A stretch of DNA of 40,347 nt from Alphaproteobacteria bacterium HGW-Alphaproteobacteria-3 (GTDB lineage: Bacteria > Pseudomonadota > Alphaproteobacteria > Parvibaculales > Parvibaculaceae): NCBI GenBank assembly GCA_002842875.1, contig PHEF01000035.1, positions 1 through 40,347 on the forward strand, written 5' to 3'. Of this stretch, positions 31,416-39,819 are shown piece by piece. A program made the translations under genes and the position numbers. The notes below the pieces were generated by a model. It was not told where the DNA came from. It ran no database searches and worked only from the letters and a program-made list of their open reading frames with translations. The first letter of the stretch is position 1; every line of letters starts with the position of its first letter.

Positions 31416-32357
31416 ATGGCTAAGTATCGCGACGATCGCTCACCGGCGGCACGGCGCTTCATTCTCGGCGCTGCGGCTTGCGGCATGCTGGCGCTGGCGA
31501 CCGGCGCCTATGCCGCGCAGAGCCCCGAACCGGTTGCGGCCGGCAACGCCGATCCCTCGACGCTCTGCGAGGACGCGGCGATCCACCACGAGCATATGAA
31601 CGGCCTGCCCCGCGCCCTTCTGGCCGCCGTTGCCATGGCCGAATCCGGCCGCTACGACCGCAAGACGCGCCAGGCCCGCGCCTGGCCCTGGACGATCAAC
31701 GCAGAGGGCCGCGCCTATTATTTCAAGACGAAGGCCGAAGCCGTCGCAACGACACGGCGCCTCCTCGCCACCGGCATGCGCTCGATCGATGTCGGCTGCA
31801 TGCAGGTGAACCTGCGCTATCACCCCGACGCGTTCGCCAGCCTTGAAGACGGCTTCGATCCGATGACGAATGTCGCGTATGGTGCCGACTTCCTGACGCG
31901 CCTCTACGACCGCTCGGGCTCGTGGCCGGAAGCTGTCGCGCATTATCATTCCCAGACCGAAGCGCGCGGCGACCGCTATTTCGCCCGCGTGATCCGCATC
32001 TGGCAGAACGAACGCGAGCGCGTCGTAAACCGCTCCATCGCAGCACTCCAGCCCCGGATCGACCTGACCGGCGTCCTGAAACCCGCCATCGGCCATGGCG
32101 TCAGGATCGTTCCTGTGCGAGAAGAGACCGTGGCGGCAGTCGCATACCGGCCAGCGCCCAAGGTGCTCGATGCCATGCCGGAACAAGGCGTTCGCGAAAC
32201 GGCGAGCGCGGCCGTCGGCCTCAGGCTTTCGATCGCCGAAGGCGACGTGGAAACGGAAGTCGCCGCGACCGGACGCCCGGCGCCGCGCGTGCTCGAGCCG
32301 CTGCCCGCTTCGGTCAGCCCGACACTTGTCGCGGAAGCGTCGCTGCCCGGCGCGTAG
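31416..32357 (+). CDS. Lytic transglycosylase (SLT domain) with long C-terminal tail
   Basis: A 313-residue exported muramidase-like enzyme. An N-terminal membrane/signal segment (RFILGAAACGMLALATGAYA, about residues 14-33) is followed by an SLT fold: GLPRALLAAVAMAESGRYD with catalytic Glu76, SIDVGCMQVNLRYHPDAF, NVAYGADFLTRLYDRSGSW and AVAHYHSQT. These enzymes cleave the glycan strand of peptidoglycan with formation of 1,6-anhydro-muropeptides; this subgroup resembles the small enzymes that open the wall for secretion systems or flagella. After residue 210 a low-complexity tail holds two PAPxVL(D/E) repeats (RPAPKVLDAMP, RPAPRVLEPLP) of unknown role. The ATG at 31416 follows GGGG; an earlier ATG at 31383 is possible. 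Confidence 0.85.
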   Translation: MAKYRDDRSPAARRFILGAAACGMLALATGAYAAQSPEPVAAGNADPSTLCEDAAIHHEHMNGLPRALLAAVAMAESGRYDRKTRQARAWPWTINAEGRAYYFKTKAEAVATTRRLLATGMRSIDVGCMQVNLRYHPDAFASLEDGFDPMTNVAYGADFLTRLYDRSGSWPEAVAHYHSQTEARGDRYFARVIRIWQNERERVVNRSIAALQPRIDLTGVLKPAIGHGVRIVPVREETVAAVAYRPAPKVLDAMPEQGVRETASAAVGLRLSIAEGDVETEVAATGRPAPRVLEPLPASVSPTLVAEASLPGA

Positions 32358-32395
32358 GATCGGGCGAATGAAGAGCACCAAAGCGGGGGACACGG

Positions 32396-33985
32396 ATGTT
32401 CGGCACGACATTGAAGGACCTTGCTGAGGCGCTCAACGGTTCAGCCCTCTGGCAGATCGTCGACATTCTCTCCGCCCTCTTCATCGTGGGCATCGGCTGC
32501 GTGGTGCTCGCCATCGCCGCGCTTTATGTCGTCGACAGCATCCAGACAAAACATGCCGTGCGCCGCAACTATCCGGTGATCGGCCGCTTCCGTTACATAT
32601 TCGAAGCGCTCGGCGAATATTTCCGGCAGTACTTCTTTGCGATGGATCGCGAAGAGCTTCCCTTCAATCGCGCGCAGCGCGCCTGGGTCTATCGCGCGGC
32701 GAAAGGTGTCGACACCACGGTCGCATTCGGCTCGACGCGCGACCTGCGCCCGGCGGGAACGGTCATCTTCGCAAACTGCCCCTTCCCCACGCTCGACGAA
32801 AACGCCACCGACACGGCGATTGTCGAAATCGGACCCTATGCGCGCATGCCTTATCGCACCGCATCGATCTACAACATTTCCGGCATGAGCTTCGGCGCAA
32901 TCTCGAAGCCCGCCGTGCTTGCCCTCTCCAACGGCGCGCGCATGGCCGGCGTCTGGCTCAACACCGGCGAAGGCGGACTTTCTCCTTTCCATCTCGAAGG
33001 CGGCGCCGACATCGTCTTCCAGATCGGCACTGCGAAATACGGTTGCCGCGACGAGACCGGCGCCCTCTCGGATGACAAGCTCAAGGCACTCGCCGCCATC
33101 GAACAGATCCGCATGTTCGAAATCAAACTCAGCCAGGGTGCAAAGCCAGGCAAGGGCGGCATCCTGCCCGGCGCGAAAGTGACGCGCGAAATCGCAAGCA
33201 TTCGCGGCATTCCGGAAGGCTCGGATTCGATCAGCCCCAACCGTCATCCCGAAGTAGACGACATTTCCGACCTGCTCGACTTCGTGAGCCATGTGCGTGA
33301 GGTGACGGGAAAGCCCGTCGGCTTCAAGCTCGTCCTCGGCGCTTACGGCTGGCTCGACGATCTCTGCGAGGAAATCAACGCGCGCGGGATCGAGCACGCG
33401 CCGGATTTCATCACGGTGGACAGCGCGGATGGCGGCACCGGCGCGGCGCCCATGCCCCTCATCGACTATGTGGGATTGCCAATCTGGGAAAGCCTGCCGA
33501 TGCTGTGCGATACGCTGGAGCGTCACAAGCTGAAATCCCGCATCCGCGTCAATGCAAGCGGCAAGCTCATCACACCGGCGGAAGTCGCATGGGCGCTCTG
33601 CGTCGGCGCGGACTTCATATGCTCCGCACGCGGATACATGTTCGCACTCGGCTGCATCCAGGCGCTTCAGTGCAACAAGAACACCTGCCCGACGGGCATC
33701 ACCACACACAACAAGCGCTTGCAGCGCGGGCTCGACGTGACCGACAAGGCAGAACGCGTGCGCCGCTATGCCGAACGCGTGAAGCAGGAGGTCTGCGTCA
33801 TCGCGCATTCTTGCGGCGTGACGGAACCGCGCAAGCTGAAGCGCACGCATGCCCGTATCATGGGACCGGAAGGCGTGTCCCTGTCGCTCGCCGACTATTA
33901 CGCACGATGGAACGCGATTTCGGAGTTGCCGTCGCAAAACGGCATCGGACGCCCGCGCTTCCAGGGAAAGGCCGACGTCGCCTGA
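32396..33985 (+). CDS. FMN-binding glutamate synthase-like protein, membrane-anchored
   Basis: A 529-residue protein with the FMN-binding/central domain of glutamate synthase but no amidotransferase domain. One N-terminal transmembrane helix (LFIVGIGCVVLAIAALYVVDS) precedes the TIM barrel. Landmarks are NISGMSFGAISKPAVLALSN, WLNTGEGGLSPFHLEGG, TVDSADGGTGAAPMPL, and CIQALQCNKNTCPTGITT, which carries the cysteines corresponding to the iron-sulfur cluster of GltB. Stand-alone proteins of this type are common; their reaction is not well defined, and glutamate formation is not certain. GGGGG precedes the ATG. It follows the transglycosylase gene by 38 bp and may be co-transcribed. Confidence 0.88.
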   Translation: MFGTTLKDLAEALNGSALWQIVDILSALFIVGIGCVVLAIAALYVVDSIQTKHAVRRNYPVIGRFRYIFEALGEYFRQYFFAMDREELPFNRAQRAWVYRAAKGVDTTVAFGSTRDLRPAGTVIFANCPFPTLDENATDTAIVEIGPYARMPYRTASIYNISGMSFGAISKPAVLALSNGARMAGVWLNTGEGGLSPFHLEGGADIVFQIGTAKYGCRDETGALSDDKLKALAAIEQIRMFEIKLSQGAKPGKGGILPGAKVTREIASIRGIPEGSDSISPNRHPEVDDISDLLDFVSHVREVTGKPVGFKLVLGAYGWLDDLCEEINARGIEHAPDFITVDSADGGTGAAPMPLIDYVGLPIWESLPMLCDTLERHKLKSRIRVNASGKLITPAEVAWALCVGADFICSARGYMFALGCIQALQCNKNTCPTGITTHNKRLQRGLDVTDKAERVRRYAERVKQEVCVIAHSCGVTEPRKLKRTHARIMGPEGVSLSLADYYARWNAISELPSQNGIGRPRFQGKADVA

Positions 33986-34018
33986 CGCGGATCGCGACGG
34001 CACGAGATCGCCGGCCGC

Positions 34019-34900
34019 CTATCCCGGAACGACCATCCTGAGGAACTGCGTGCCGCGCTCGATCGTCTGCGGCAGGAAACCCCGGTCGTCGCCATCGACC
34101 TCGACGGCAAGTCCCTCCGGCCCCGGAACATCGATGCGGCGCGCCGGCAGAACCTCGACGCTCGCCAGGCGCTGCACGATCCCGAGCCCCAGCGCGGCGA
34201 GATAAACCGCAAAGGCGAGGCGCGAAGGCTTCTTGAACAAGAAGAGCGTGAGGCCCGGATGCGTTATGTCGGCATCGGGCGCGAGCACGAAAGGCCCCGC
34301 ATAGTGGCGGCCATTGGTGACGATGGCCCAGGCGGCGCGCTTCTCGCGACCGTCGACGACGAGACGAATGTCGTGCGCGGGCCCGCGCATCCATGTCCTG
34401 ACGCCCGACCAGATGAAAGCGCCCTTGCCCCATAGACGCTTCAGCTTCGGATCGATGCCGTGGACGATCTCGCCATCGAAACCGATACCGGCCATCATGA
34501 GAAAAATCTCGTTCTGGACGAGACCCGTTCCGATGAGTTCCGCCGGGCCTCCGAGCAGCATCGACGCCACATCCTCCGCCCTCAGAGGAAGTCCGATCTC
34601 GATGGCCAGAACATTCGCCGTACCAAGCGGCACGATGCCGAGCGGCACGCCCTGCCCGAGCAATCCGCGCGCGACTTCGTTGATCGTGCCATCGCCGCCT
34701 GCGGCCACAATGACATCCGCATGGCCCGCGCGGGCGGCAGCGCGAGCGAGCTGCGTCGCATGACCCGCAGCCTCGGTGAGCTCGATCGTCACATCTGCAC
34801 CGGCAGCGCGCAGGCGCCCGACGACGTCATCCAGCAGGTGACGCTTACGCTTGCCGGCGGTCGGATTGAGAATGATGTGAATGAAGCGGCGAAGCGCCAA
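34019..34900 (-). CDS. Diacylglycerol/lipid kinase (DagK/YegS family)
   Basis: A 293-residue lipid kinase. The N-terminal ATP-binding lobe has IILNPTAGKRK and VIVAAGGDGTINEVARGLL with the signature G68-G-D-G-T72; GIVPLGTANVLA and MAGIGFDGEIVHGI complete the nucleotide site, and the C-terminal lobe is a beta-sandwich ending VEVDGDDRGFLPQ. The family phosphorylates diacylglycerol or related lipids at the inner face of the membrane. The start is TTG at 34900 with no ATG option and a weak ribosome-binding site. A Pho-box-like triple repeat ends 23 bp upstream, and GGATAT (34908-34913) could be its -10 box. It is the last gene of a minus-strand series with EptA and PAP2. Confidence 0.9.
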   Translation of the reverse strand: MALRRFIHIILNPTAGKRKRHLLDDVVGRLRAAGADVTIELTEAAGHATQLARAAARAGHADVIVAAGGDGTINEVARGLLGQGVPLGIVPLGTANVLAIEIGLPLRAEDVASMLLGGPAELIGTGLVQNEIFLMMAGIGFDGEIVHGIDPKLKRLWGKGAFIWSGVRTWMRGPAHDIRLVVDGREKRAAWAIVTNGRHYAGPFVLAPDADITHPGLTLFLFKKPSRLAFAVYLAALGLGIVQRLASVEVLPARRIDVPGPEGLAVEVDGDDRGFLPQTIERGTQFLRMVVPG

Positions 34901-34922
34901 AGCGGGGATATCCGGAGGCTGT

Positions 34923-34950
34923 TGTCACACGAATGTCATCGAAACGTCAC
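34923..34950. promoter_or_regulatory. Triple direct repeat TGTCAC/TGTCAT/CGTCAC (Pho-box-like), site 1
   Basis: Three hexamers at 34923-34928, 34934-34939 and 34945-34950 repeat every 11 bp with short A/G-rich spacers, the architecture bound by PhoB/OmpR-family regulators. The E. coli and rhizobial Pho box uses CTGTCAT repeats with the same period. The last repeat is followed by ATACCT. It lies between the PAP2 stop and the lipid kinase start. As read toward the kinase the repeats are in inverted orientation (TGAC on the minus strand). Confidence 0.65.
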
Positions 34951-34999
34951 ATACCTCAGCGGCTGCGACGACCGATTAGCCGAGAAAAGTAATCCCCGG

Positions 35000-35722
35000 T
35001 CAACCGCGATCCTCGATCCGGTCGAGAATCGCGATGGCTGCGGCCGAGAGGATGAACGCAATCGCCATGGTGACGACGGTATGCGAAAAATAATGTTGTC
35101 CCCGGGCCATTTGATAGAGGCCGAGCACCCATCCGCCCGCGAGGCCCGGCATCAGATAACGCCAGGAGAGGCGCGCATGGAGGGGTGCCATGACACGAAT
35201 ACCGAGAAGGCCGAATCCGGCCGAGGCATGTCCCGCCGGCCAGCAGCGCAGATGCTCATTGGACGGAACGAGAGCGAAGAGACGATCCCAGATCGCGACA
35301 TGCGCATAAGGACCGGCGAAGACGGTTTCCTGCACCGGACACGAAACGCCGGTCGACTTCTTGACGAGGCCGACGAGAAGCGCCGTGAACCCGAGAACGA
35401 GAAGACCCGTCAGGAGACGCGTGTCGAAAGGCCGCCAGCGCTTCGCGACGCCGCGCCACGCGAGCCAAAGGACCGAAACCGCACTCGCCGCGACGAGAAG
35501 TATCTTCGGACCGCGATAGAGAAGCCAGTACGCCGCGCCCCTGTCTTCGGGCGGGAAAAACCACGAGCCCGTTTCCGCGTCGAAAAAGAGCGCCGCGAGG
35601 CGGAAATCGAGCGCATGCACCGGCGGCCAGAGCGCCAGGATCGCAATGGCGGCAATCGAGAAGACGACCTCTGGCGACCGCAGGAAATTGCGGTGCGAGG
35701 CCCCGGCAAGAATGGTGCTCAC
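35000..35722 (-). CDS. PAP2-family lipid phosphatase
   Basis: A 240-residue integral membrane phosphatase of the PAP2 superfamily. Six or so hydrophobic helices carry the three catalytic motifs in variant form: KKSTGVSCP (motif 1), CWPAGHASAGF (motif 2, P-x-GH) and RGQHYFSHTV (motif 3, R-x5-H). The C-P and PAGHAS variants resemble the subgroup that acts on lipid A or polyprenyl diphosphate. GTG at 35722 overlaps the EptA stop by 4 bp (GTGA), so the two are translationally coupled. Upstream in-frame sequence is an antiparallel reading of eptA and is excluded. The likely role is dephosphorylation of a membrane lipid. Confidence 0.82.
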   Translation of the reverse strand: MSTILAGASHRNFLRSPEVVFSIAAIAILALWPPVHALDFRLAALFFDAETGSWFFPPEDRGAAYWLLYRGPKILLVAASAVSVLWLAWRGVAKRWRPFDTRLLTGLLVLGFTALLVGLVKKSTGVSCPVQETVFAGPYAHVAIWDRLFALVPSNEHLRCWPAGHASAGFGLLGIRVMAPLHARLSWRYLMPGLAGGWVLGLYQMARGQHYFSHTVVTMAIAFILSAAAIAILDRIEDRG

Positions 35723-37443
35723 GGGCGGGCCATGGGGGCTGGGAGGTGTGAGCCCGCCGCGTGAGCCATGGTCGCGCCTGTACGGCAGGACGCGAACACA
35801 TCGAGATCGGCCTGATAGACGTCGGTGCGGACACCGAACATCCCAAGCACGGAATGGAAAAGATTGTCGTGGCTGTATTCCGCGTCCGCCCCATCGCGCA
35901 CGCAAGCCATGTCGAGCGCGGATGCCGCGCGGTATCCGCGCGAGGTCCAGAACAGCATGGGCACATGCTTTTGTGTGTCGGGCGCGAATGTGTAGGGCAT
36001 GCCATGGAGATACATGCCGCCCTCGCCGAGCGACTCGCCATGATCCGAGGCGTAGAGCAAGGCGGTGTCGAAGCGATCCGACGCCTCCGCGAGGACGTCG
36101 ATCGCTTCCGACAGGATGCGGTCCGTATAAAGGATCGAATCGTCATAGGCGTTGACGATCTCCTCGCGCGAGCAGGACTGAAGCTGGTTCGTGTCGCAAG
36201 TCGGCTTGAAGACGCGGTAGTCGTCGGTATAGCGCTTGAAATAGGAAGGACCGTGACTGCCGATCTGGTGCAGCACGACGACAAGGTCGCGGTCGTTTGC
36301 CGCGAGCGCGCCCCGAAGCTGTTCGACCAGAAGATCGTCCAGACAATCTCCGCCGTCGCAGTACTGCTTGTCGTTGAGGCTCCAGGTGGTCTCGGTCGGC
36401 ACGCGCGCGCAAACGCCCTTGCAGCTTGAATTGTTTTCGAGCCAGAGCACGTCGACATCGGCGCGGACGAGGATGTCGAGCAGGTTCTCGCGCGATTGCG
36501 CCTTCGTCACCGAATAATGCGACCGGTCGAGGTCGGAAAACATGCAGGGCACGGATTCGGCCGTCGACGTGCCGCAGGAACGAACTTCGCCGAAGCTTAC
36601 CACGCCGCGCTTTGCGAGTTCGGGATTGGTATCGCGCTCATAGCCATTAAGCGAGAAGTGATCGGCGCGCGCCGTCTCGCCGACGACAAACACCAGGACG
36701 GTCTTCTTGCTATCCGTGCTTATCGGTATCGGCCCGCGATCCACCCGCGCCGCGATGCGCTCGAACGGTACCGCTATCCCCTCGGGAATGGCTGTCGCAT
36801 AACGCACGGAAGCGTAGATGGCGGCGGAAGGATTGATCATGAAGCGCACTTCGCGGTGCCCGCGCACCAGAACCGCATAATCCTGGAAGAAGGAAGCCGC
36901 GACGAGGCCGACAAGGGCAAGGCTGCCGAGGACCGTGCCCCCGCGGAAGAGAGCCTCGCGCCGCCAGCTCGACAGGCGAAGCGGAACGGCGGCGATGGCG
37001 AGTGCCGGGAGGACGCCGAAAAAGGCCATGTGAACCAGAAAGTGGACGTTCATCAGATCGCCGATTTCGCGCGTATCCGTCTCGATCACATTGGCGATCA
37101 TGTTCCTGTCCATCAGCGTACCGTAGGCGGCGGCAAAGCAGGACACGGCAGCAGCCGTGACAACGGCGAGAACGAGGACGGGTTTCAGGACACGCGGAAA
37201 GGCGAAGGGCTGAAGGACCAGATTGAAGGCGATGGCGAGGAACAGGCCGACCGATGCCAGGAAGGCAAGATCGTGCAGCGAGCGGCCCGGCCACCAGCCG
37301 AGCACCGCCGACCACATCTGTTCGTTATAGAAGACCACGAGCAGCGCCGAGACGGCGAAGGTCAAGGCCAGCGGATGCATGGATGGCAGCCGCAACGAGC
37401 CGAACCGCTGCAGAAGGGTCTTGAGAAGATTCAAAAAGGGCAT
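35719..37443 (-). CDS. eptA: EptA-type phosphoethanolamine transferase
   Basis: A 574-residue inner-membrane enzyme of the YhjW/YjdB/YijP sulfatase-like family. Five N-terminal transmembrane helices (for example LTFAVSALLVVFYN, LHDLAFLASVGLFLAIAFNL) precede a periplasmic catalytic domain with VVGETARADHFSLNGY (metal-binding Glu256) and CGTSTAESVPCMFS (nucleophile Thr294 by family analogy). ASDHGESLGEGGMYLHGMPY completes the metal site. It transfers phosphoethanolamine from phosphatidylethanolamine to lipid A, releasing diacylglycerol, and commonly gives polymyxin tolerance. It lies 106 bp downstream of a two-component sensor gene on the same strand and overlaps the PAP2 gene by 4 bp. Confidence 0.92.
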   Translation of the reverse strand: MPFLNLLKTLLQRFGSLRLPSMHPLALTFAVSALLVVFYNEQMWSAVLGWWPGRSLHDLAFLASVGLFLAIAFNLVLQPFAFPRVLKPVLVLAVVTAAAVSCFAAAYGTLMDRNMIANVIETDTREIGDLMNVHFLVHMAFFGVLPALAIAAVPLRLSSWRREALFRGGTVLGSLALVGLVAASFFQDYAVLVRGHREVRFMINPSAAIYASVRYATAIPEGIAVPFERIAARVDRGPIPISTDSKKTVLVFVVGETARADHFSLNGYERDTNPELAKRGVVSFGEVRSCGTSTAESVPCMFSDLDRSHYSVTKAQSRENLLDILVRADVDVLWLENNSSCKGVCARVPTETTWSLNDKQYCDGGDCLDDLLVEQLRGALAANDRDLVVVLHQIGSHGPSYFKRYTDDYRVFKPTCDTNQLQSCSREEIVNAYDDSILYTDRILSEAIDVLAEASDRFDTALLYASDHGESLGEGGMYLHGMPYTFAPDTQKHVPMLFWTSRGYRAASALDMACVRDGADAEYSHDNLFHSVLGMFGVRTDVYQADLDVFASCRTGATMAHAAGSHLPAPMARP

Positions 37444-37491
37444 CCGGATTCCTGACGGCAGTTCACGCGCGACGGCGTTTCATGCGCATGG

Positions 37492-37514
37492 CCGGGCTCT
37501 GTTCCCCAGCCCGG
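37492..37514. other. Hairpin in the gap between sensor kinase and eptA
   Basis: CCGGGCT and AGCCCGG form a perfect 7-bp stem with a 9-base loop in the 106-bp gap. There is no T-run after it on either strand, so it is not a standard terminator. It could moderate readthrough or stabilise an mRNA end. Confidence 0.3.
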
Positions 37515-37549
37515 TCCGTGGAATTCACCGGAGCCGGCTTACATCAACC

Positions 37550-38938
37550 TTACGGAGAGGGGGGTGCGACATTTTCAGGCAGGCGAAGGGTAAACACGGC
37601 GCCTCGGCCGGGCTCCCGCCCGACGTCGATGCCGCCGCCATGAACGGCGGCAATGCGCTGCGCTATGGAAAGTCCAAGGCCCGCACCATTATAGGCGCCC
37701 GGCTTGACGCGCACGAAACGGTCGAAGATGCGCGACGCATCGGCGGGAGCGACACCCGGGCCGCTGTCGACGACGGCAAGGCTCGCATCCGCCCCCACCC
37801 TGATTTCGACGCTCGAGCCGCGAGGCGTGTGGGCAAGCGCGTTTTCGACCAGATTGCGAAGCGCGAGCGCCAGGAAGTCACCGTTCCCGCGGACAGGGAC
37901 GGAACCGCCCTCGCCCGTGAGTTCGATGGACTTGCCCGCCGCGAGCGCCGCCGGCCCAAGCTGCTGCGCGACGGCAAGGGCAACGCCGTGCAGGTCCGCC
38001 TCCTCGCCCGGCCGCAATGCCAGATTGTCGACCTGCGCGAGGCGGAGAAGCTGCGAGACGAGGCGCTCGATATCGCCAAGCTCCTCGATCAGTTGCGGGA
38101 CTTCATCGAGGCTCGCAAGCGTTTCGATATTCGCCTTGAGCACGGCGAGCGGCGTCCTGAGTTCATGCGCGGCATTGGCCGTGAACTCGCGTTCGCGCCG
38201 GTAGCCCGCCTCGATGCGCTGGAGCGAGCCGTTCACCGCCTGCACGAGCGGCACGATCTCGGAGGGAATGTCTTCTTCCGGCAATCGCCGGTCGAGCGAC
38301 GTTGGCCCGATGTTTCGCGCCAGGAATGAGAGCCGCCGGACGGGCGCCAGCGACTGACGAACCGTCCAGACCGTGACGGCGACGATGCCAAGGACGAGCA
38401 CCAGCAGAAAGGCCCAGGATTGTTCGAGGAACTCCTCGACGAGCGAGTCGGCAAGCACATCGGGATGGACCGAGCCCTGCGCGACCTGGAGATAGAGCGG
38501 CGGCTGCGCGCCCGCGAGCCGCACGGTGATGCCATAATAGGAACCGCGTCCCGAGAAATGGATCTGGCTGAAATAGGGATCCTCGCCCGCCGCAGGAACC
38601 GGTGCGAGCGGCGCGCCGATGTCGTGCGAGCCGGCAAGCACGCGGCTTTCCGCGTCGAGGATGAGATAGACATATTGGCGGTCGGGGCGGCTGTAGCCTT
38701 CCTCCAGCGCATCGGGCAGGTCGATGCGGGGGCGGCCATCCGCTCCGATGCTCGTATGGGCGGCAAGATCGGCGGCCTGCGCCGCGAGCGCCCGGTCGCG
38801 CAGCGAATCCCGCTCGAACAGATACTGGACCTCCAGAATCGCAAACAGCAGCAGAAAACTCGCTGCCACGATCGCGAGCATGCGCCGCGTGAGGCGCGCC
38901 GCGAGCGAGCGCGAGGCGAGGTAGCGGAGGCGCTTCAT
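37550..38938 (-). CDS. Sensor histidine kinase (PmrB/QseC-like)
   Basis: A 462-residue membrane sensor kinase. Two transmembrane helices (about residues 19-40 and 176-194) flank a periplasmic sensor domain of about 135 residues. A HAMP-like linker (LAPVRRLSFLARNIGP) precedes the dimerisation domain with phospho-acceptor His258 in TANAAHELRTPLA. The ATPase domain shows the N box ALRNLVENALAHTP, G1 box VDSGPGV and G2 box NGAGLGLSIAQRI. It phosphorylates the regulator encoded upstream, whose stop overlaps its start by 4 bp. The eptA gene downstream suggests an envelope-stress or cation/phosphate signal, by analogy with PmrAB. Confidence 0.9.
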   Translation of the reverse strand: MKRLRYLASRSLAARLTRRMLAIVAASFLLLFAILEVQYLFERDSLRDRALAAQAADLAAHTSIGADGRPRIDLPDALEEGYSRPDRQYVYLILDAESRVLAGSHDIGAPLAPVPAAGEDPYFSQIHFSGRGSYYGITVRLAGAQPPLYLQVAQGSVHPDVLADSLVEEFLEQSWAFLLVLVLGIVAVTVWTVRQSLAPVRRLSFLARNIGPTSLDRRLPEEDIPSEIVPLVQAVNGSLQRIEAGYRREREFTANAAHELRTPLAVLKANIETLASLDEVPQLIEELGDIERLVSQLLRLAQVDNLALRPGEEADLHGVALAVAQQLGPAALAAGKSIELTGEGGSVPVRGNGDFLALALRNLVENALAHTPRGSSVEIRVGADASLAVVDSGPGVAPADASRIFDRFVRVKPGAYNGAGLGLSIAQRIAAVHGGGIDVGREPGRGAVFTLRLPENVAPPSP

Positions 38939-39609
38939 GCGGCGGCACTCAACAGATAGCCGATGCCGCGCAGCGTATGGACCTCGACATCGGCCCCCGC
39001 ATCGCCGAGGCGTTTGCGCAGGCGATGAACCGCGACCTCGATGGAGTTGGACGACACATCGTCGCCGAAGGCATAGAGGCTTTCCTCAATTGCATCCTTC
39101 GGCACGACGCGCCCCTGACGGCGAAGCAGGATTTCGAGGAGGTCCGTTTCGCGCCGGGAAAAGGAAGTGGGCGCGCCACCGACCGAAACCTCGCGCGCGA
39201 CGGTATCGAATTCGACATTGCCGGCCACGAGCATGCGGCCGAGCGCCTGGCCCGGACGCCGCAGAAGGGCGCGGAGCCGCGCGACGAGTTCCTCCATCGC
39301 GAAGGGCTTGAGAAGATAATCGTCCGCACCCGCATTGAGGCCTTCGACACGGGCTTCGAGCGCGTCGCGCGCCGTCAGCACGAGGACAGGCAACTCGCTT
39401 CCCGCCCGCCGCTGCGCGGCGAGAAACTCAAGCCCGTCTCCGTCGGGCAGGCCGAGATCGAGAATGACGATGTCGTAGCGCGCGGCACCGAGCGCCGCCT
39501 GCGCCCCTTCGAGGTCATGGCAGATGTCGGCGGCAAAGCCTGCCTTTTCGCAGCCCCTGGCGACCAGTGCCGCGAGGCGGCGGTTATCCTCGACGATCAG
39601 AATACGCAT
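38935..39609 (-). CDS. OmpR/PhoB-family response regulator (PmrA/QseB-like)
   Basis: A 224-residue regulator with an N-terminal receiver (MRILIVEDNRRLAALVA, phospho-acceptor Asp51 in VILDLGLPDGDG, Thr in VLVLTARD, Lys in LLKPFAMEEL) and a C-terminal winged-helix DNA-binding domain (FSRRETDLLEILLRRQGRVV, SNSIEVAVHRLRKRLG). OmpR-family proteins bind tandem repeats about 10-11 bp apart, and such a triple repeat (site 2) lies 79 bp upstream of this gene, so autoregulation is possible. It is translationally coupled to the sensor kinase. Confidence 0.92.
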   Translation of the reverse strand: MRILIVEDNRRLAALVARGCEKAGFAADICHDLEGAQAALGAARYDIVILDLGLPDGDGLEFLAAQRRAGSELPVLVLTARDALEARVEGLNAGADDYLLKPFAMEELVARLRALLRRPGQALGRMLVAGNVEFDTVAREVSVGGAPTSFSRRETDLLEILLRRQGRVVPKDAIEESLYAFGDDVSSNSIEVAVHRLRKRLGDAGADVEVHTLRGIGYLLSAAA

Positions 39610-39687
39610 GCGATCAATCTATCACAGGAAAAGAACCGCCCACACAAGGACTTAGCGGACGGAACGCCGCAGAGCCCCGGCGGGCAT

Positions 39688-39715
39688 TGTCACATAAGTG
39701 TCATCGTAACGTCAC
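39688..39715. promoter_or_regulatory. Triple direct repeat TGTCAC/TGTCAT/CGTCAC (Pho-box-like), site 2
   Basis: Hexamers at 39688-39693, 39699-39704 and 39710-39715 have the same order and 11-bp period as site 1. Parts of the spacers (TCATCG-x-AACGTCAC) and the flanks (TTGTCACA before, ATACCT after) are also the same. It lies between the response regulator (minus) and the metallophosphoesterase (plus). For the plus gene a CATATT (39737-39742) sits 21 bp past the last repeat, so the box would abut the -35 region, as in PhoB-activated promoters. Confidence 0.7.
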
Positions 39716-39819
39716 GATACCTTGTTGCAGCGCACCCATATTTCCGGCGTGACAGAAGACCGGAAAACGATTCGCAGAACCCGCGCCGCTCGCGAGCGGC
39801 GCGATGAAAGATCGGGCAC

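Noticed and set aside
34923..34950. PmrA-type box for the EptA operon
   Set aside because: The hexamers are TGTCAC-like rather than CTTAAG-like and match the Pho box much better, although the local regulator is still a possible binder.
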